A stretch of 6,100 nucleotides of DNA from Candidatus Sediminicultor tertius (GTDB lineage Bacteria; Atribacterota; Phoenicimicrobiia; Phoenicimicrobiales; Phoenicimicrobiaceae), in the NCBI GenBank assembly GCA_003527405.1, contig DPXH01000081.1, positions 1 to 6,100 of the forward strand, read 5' to 3'. The notes beneath the pieces were generated by a model. It made no database searches. It saw only the letters and a program-made list of their open reading frames with translations, and was not told where the DNA came from. Positions 5,239 to 6,100 of the stretch are shown in pieces; the stretch's first letter is position 1, and each line of letters starts with the position of its first letter. The translations under genes were made by a program, and so were the position numbers.

Positions 5239-6100
5239 AGTTTACCGAAGACCTCATGTGGCGTTAAAAAACCTAAGGTTTTCCGCGGCCGGTCGTTTAA
5301 CATATCTTGTGCTTTTTTAATGTTCTCTAATGTTACTTTTGAAAAATCCGTACCCTTGGGGAAAAATTGACGAATCAAAGCGTTGGTGTTTTCATTGGTG
5401 CCACGCTCCCAGGGAGAATGTGGATGCGCAAAATAAACTTGAATCTTCGTGTTCTTGGTGAAAAGTTTATGTTCTGCCATTTCCTGGCCCTGGTCATAGG
5501 TTAGAGAACGCTTTAAGCCTTTTGGAAGATGCTTAAATTCTTTAGCGAAAGTTTCTCGTACTGCTGTAGCATCTTTATCTTTAAGCTGAACCAAGAAGGT
5601 CATACGTGTGGTTCGTTCAACTAAAGTACCCAAAGCAGAACCATTGTTATGTCCCATAAGAAGATCGCCTTCCCAATGGCCGGGAATAATTCGGTCTGCT
5701 ACTTCAGCAGGGCGTTCTTCAATACTTATATAGTCCTGTATAGGGCAGGATTTCTGACGAGACTTGCCCTGTATTCGGCGGTTTATATGGTGCTGCCGTA
5801 AACATTTAACTAATTCTTTACGTAATGCGCCACGCGGCAAAACATATAAATAGGAATAGATACTTTCAGGTGAAATTTGCATGTTCATGTTTTCAGGATA
5901 CAATATTTTTAGACGTTTGGCAATCTGTTCCGGAGACCATAATTGATCCAGGTGGAAAAGAACGTAGTGTCTCAACGGTAGATTAATATCCATTTTTCGG
6001 TTTTTGCGGGCAAGATTCCTTAACTTATTAGCACGACCTTGAGCTTTAACCGCTCTGTAGGCTTGCCTGTTTGCCGTGTTACGGTTGACTTCGCGACAGA
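5229..6100 (-). CDS. IS30-family transposase, 5' partial
   Basis: The frame stays open from the stop at 5229 to the window edge, giving about 290 residues in the window. The ATG at 5993 is internal, because the codons before it read NRNTANRQAYRAVKAQGRANK, typical of the IS30 N-terminal region just after its helix-turn-helix. Counting from that internal Met, the rest shows WSPEQIAKRL (19-28) and SPESIYSYLY (41-50). The DDE catalytic triad follows: D110 in GHWEGDLLMG, D167 in TYDQGQEMAEH, and E201 in SPWERGTNENTNALIRQFFPKGTDF. The 33-residue D-to-E spacing and the NENTNALIRQFFPK block are diagnostic of IS30. The C-terminus LNDRPRKTLGFLTPHEVF is complete. The visible part is uninterrupted, so the element may be active. 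Roughly the first 30-60 residues lie outside the window. It catalyses cut-and-circularise transposition in the cytoplasm. Confidence 0.93.
   Translation of the reverse strand, partial: CREVNRNTANRQAYRAVKAQGRANKLRNLARKNRKMDINLPLRHYVLFHLDQLWSPEQIAKRLKILYPENMNMQISPESIYSYLYVLPRGALRKELVKCLRQHHINRRIQGKSRQKSCPIQDYISIEERPAEVADRIIPGHWEGDLLMGHNNGSALGTLVERTTRMTFLVQLKDKDATAVRETFAKEFKHLPKGLKRSLTYDQGQEMAEHKLFTKNTKIQVYFAHPHSPWERGTNENTNALIRQFFPKGTDFSKVTLENIKKAQDMLNDRPRKTLGFLTPHEVFGKLLH

Larger units (their letters stand above)
5211..6100 (-). mobile_element. IS30-family insertion sequence, partial (one end and most of the transposase)
   Basis: The transposase gene on the minus strand runs to the window edge. 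Its 3' end is followed by CAGTGTAGATTCAAGTTGC (5211-5229), which has the look of an IS30-type terminal inverted repeat. The exact boundary could be a few bases further left, in TAGGGA, and the other end lies beyond 6100. The target duplication (2-3 bp in this family) cannot be identified with one end missing. The element lies just downstream of the toxin gene and reads towards it. Confidence 0.7.

Noticed and set aside
5991..5993. ATG at 5993 as the transposase start
   Set aside because: The frame continues upstream to the window edge with residues typical of the IS30 N-terminal region, so this Met is internal.
1..6100. tRNA, rRNA, riboswitch or CRISPR array
   Set aside because: No cloverleaf-like segment, conserved rRNA stretch, known riboswitch core or regularly spaced repeat was seen on either strand by eye.

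Overview
This AT-rich bacterial window has strong Shine-Dalgarno sites, short exported proteins, one lipoprotein and a scatter of mobile-element debris. Composition and codon use suggest a low-GC anaerobe, such as a clostridial Firmicute or a similar thermophilic or deep-branching lineage. No gene here fixes the taxonomy, so this is only an impression. It reads as an accessory region, not a conserved core operon.

Layout, left to right. A nucleoside phosphorylase/nucleosidase-family gene (18-761) may be coupled to an upstream gene that ends just inside the window. Two small genes for exported proteins of unknown function follow (849-1328 and 1474-1977). Next is a broken RecB-type PD-(D/E)XK nuclease gene keeping only its N-terminal 74 codons (2087-2311), flanked by outward-facing GGGTC-type sequence tags that look like mobile-element ends. 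A small lipoprotein gene follows (2457-2810). About 390 bases without an intact gene then hold the frameshifted C-terminal remnant of a transposase, probably REP-associated or Y1 type (about 2941-3071).

The centre of interest is 3138-5183, a two-gene operon of the AbiEi/AbiEii (type IV toxin-antitoxin, abortive infection) kind. The first gene encodes a winged-helix AbiEi-type antitoxin/regulator carrying an extra N-terminal domain with PD...ExK residues like a restriction endonuclease fold. The second encodes an AbiEii-type nucleotidyltransferase toxin and overlaps the first by 7 bases. Upstream lies a near-consensus sigma-A type promoter (TTGACT, 17 bp, TATAAT). It is bracketed by two identical 18-bp palindromes (TTTCAGC-AAAC-GCTGAAA) 78 bp apart. 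One covers the predicted transcription start, which is the expected arrangement for autorepression by the AbiEi protein.

The right end is an IS30-family insertion sequence on the minus strand (5211 to beyond 6100). Its transposase is open through the window edge, so the N-terminus is outside. The IS sits directly downstream of the toxin gene without disrupting it. Together with the two decayed element remnants, this suggests the toxin-antitoxin pair lies in a region of repeated insertion and loss.
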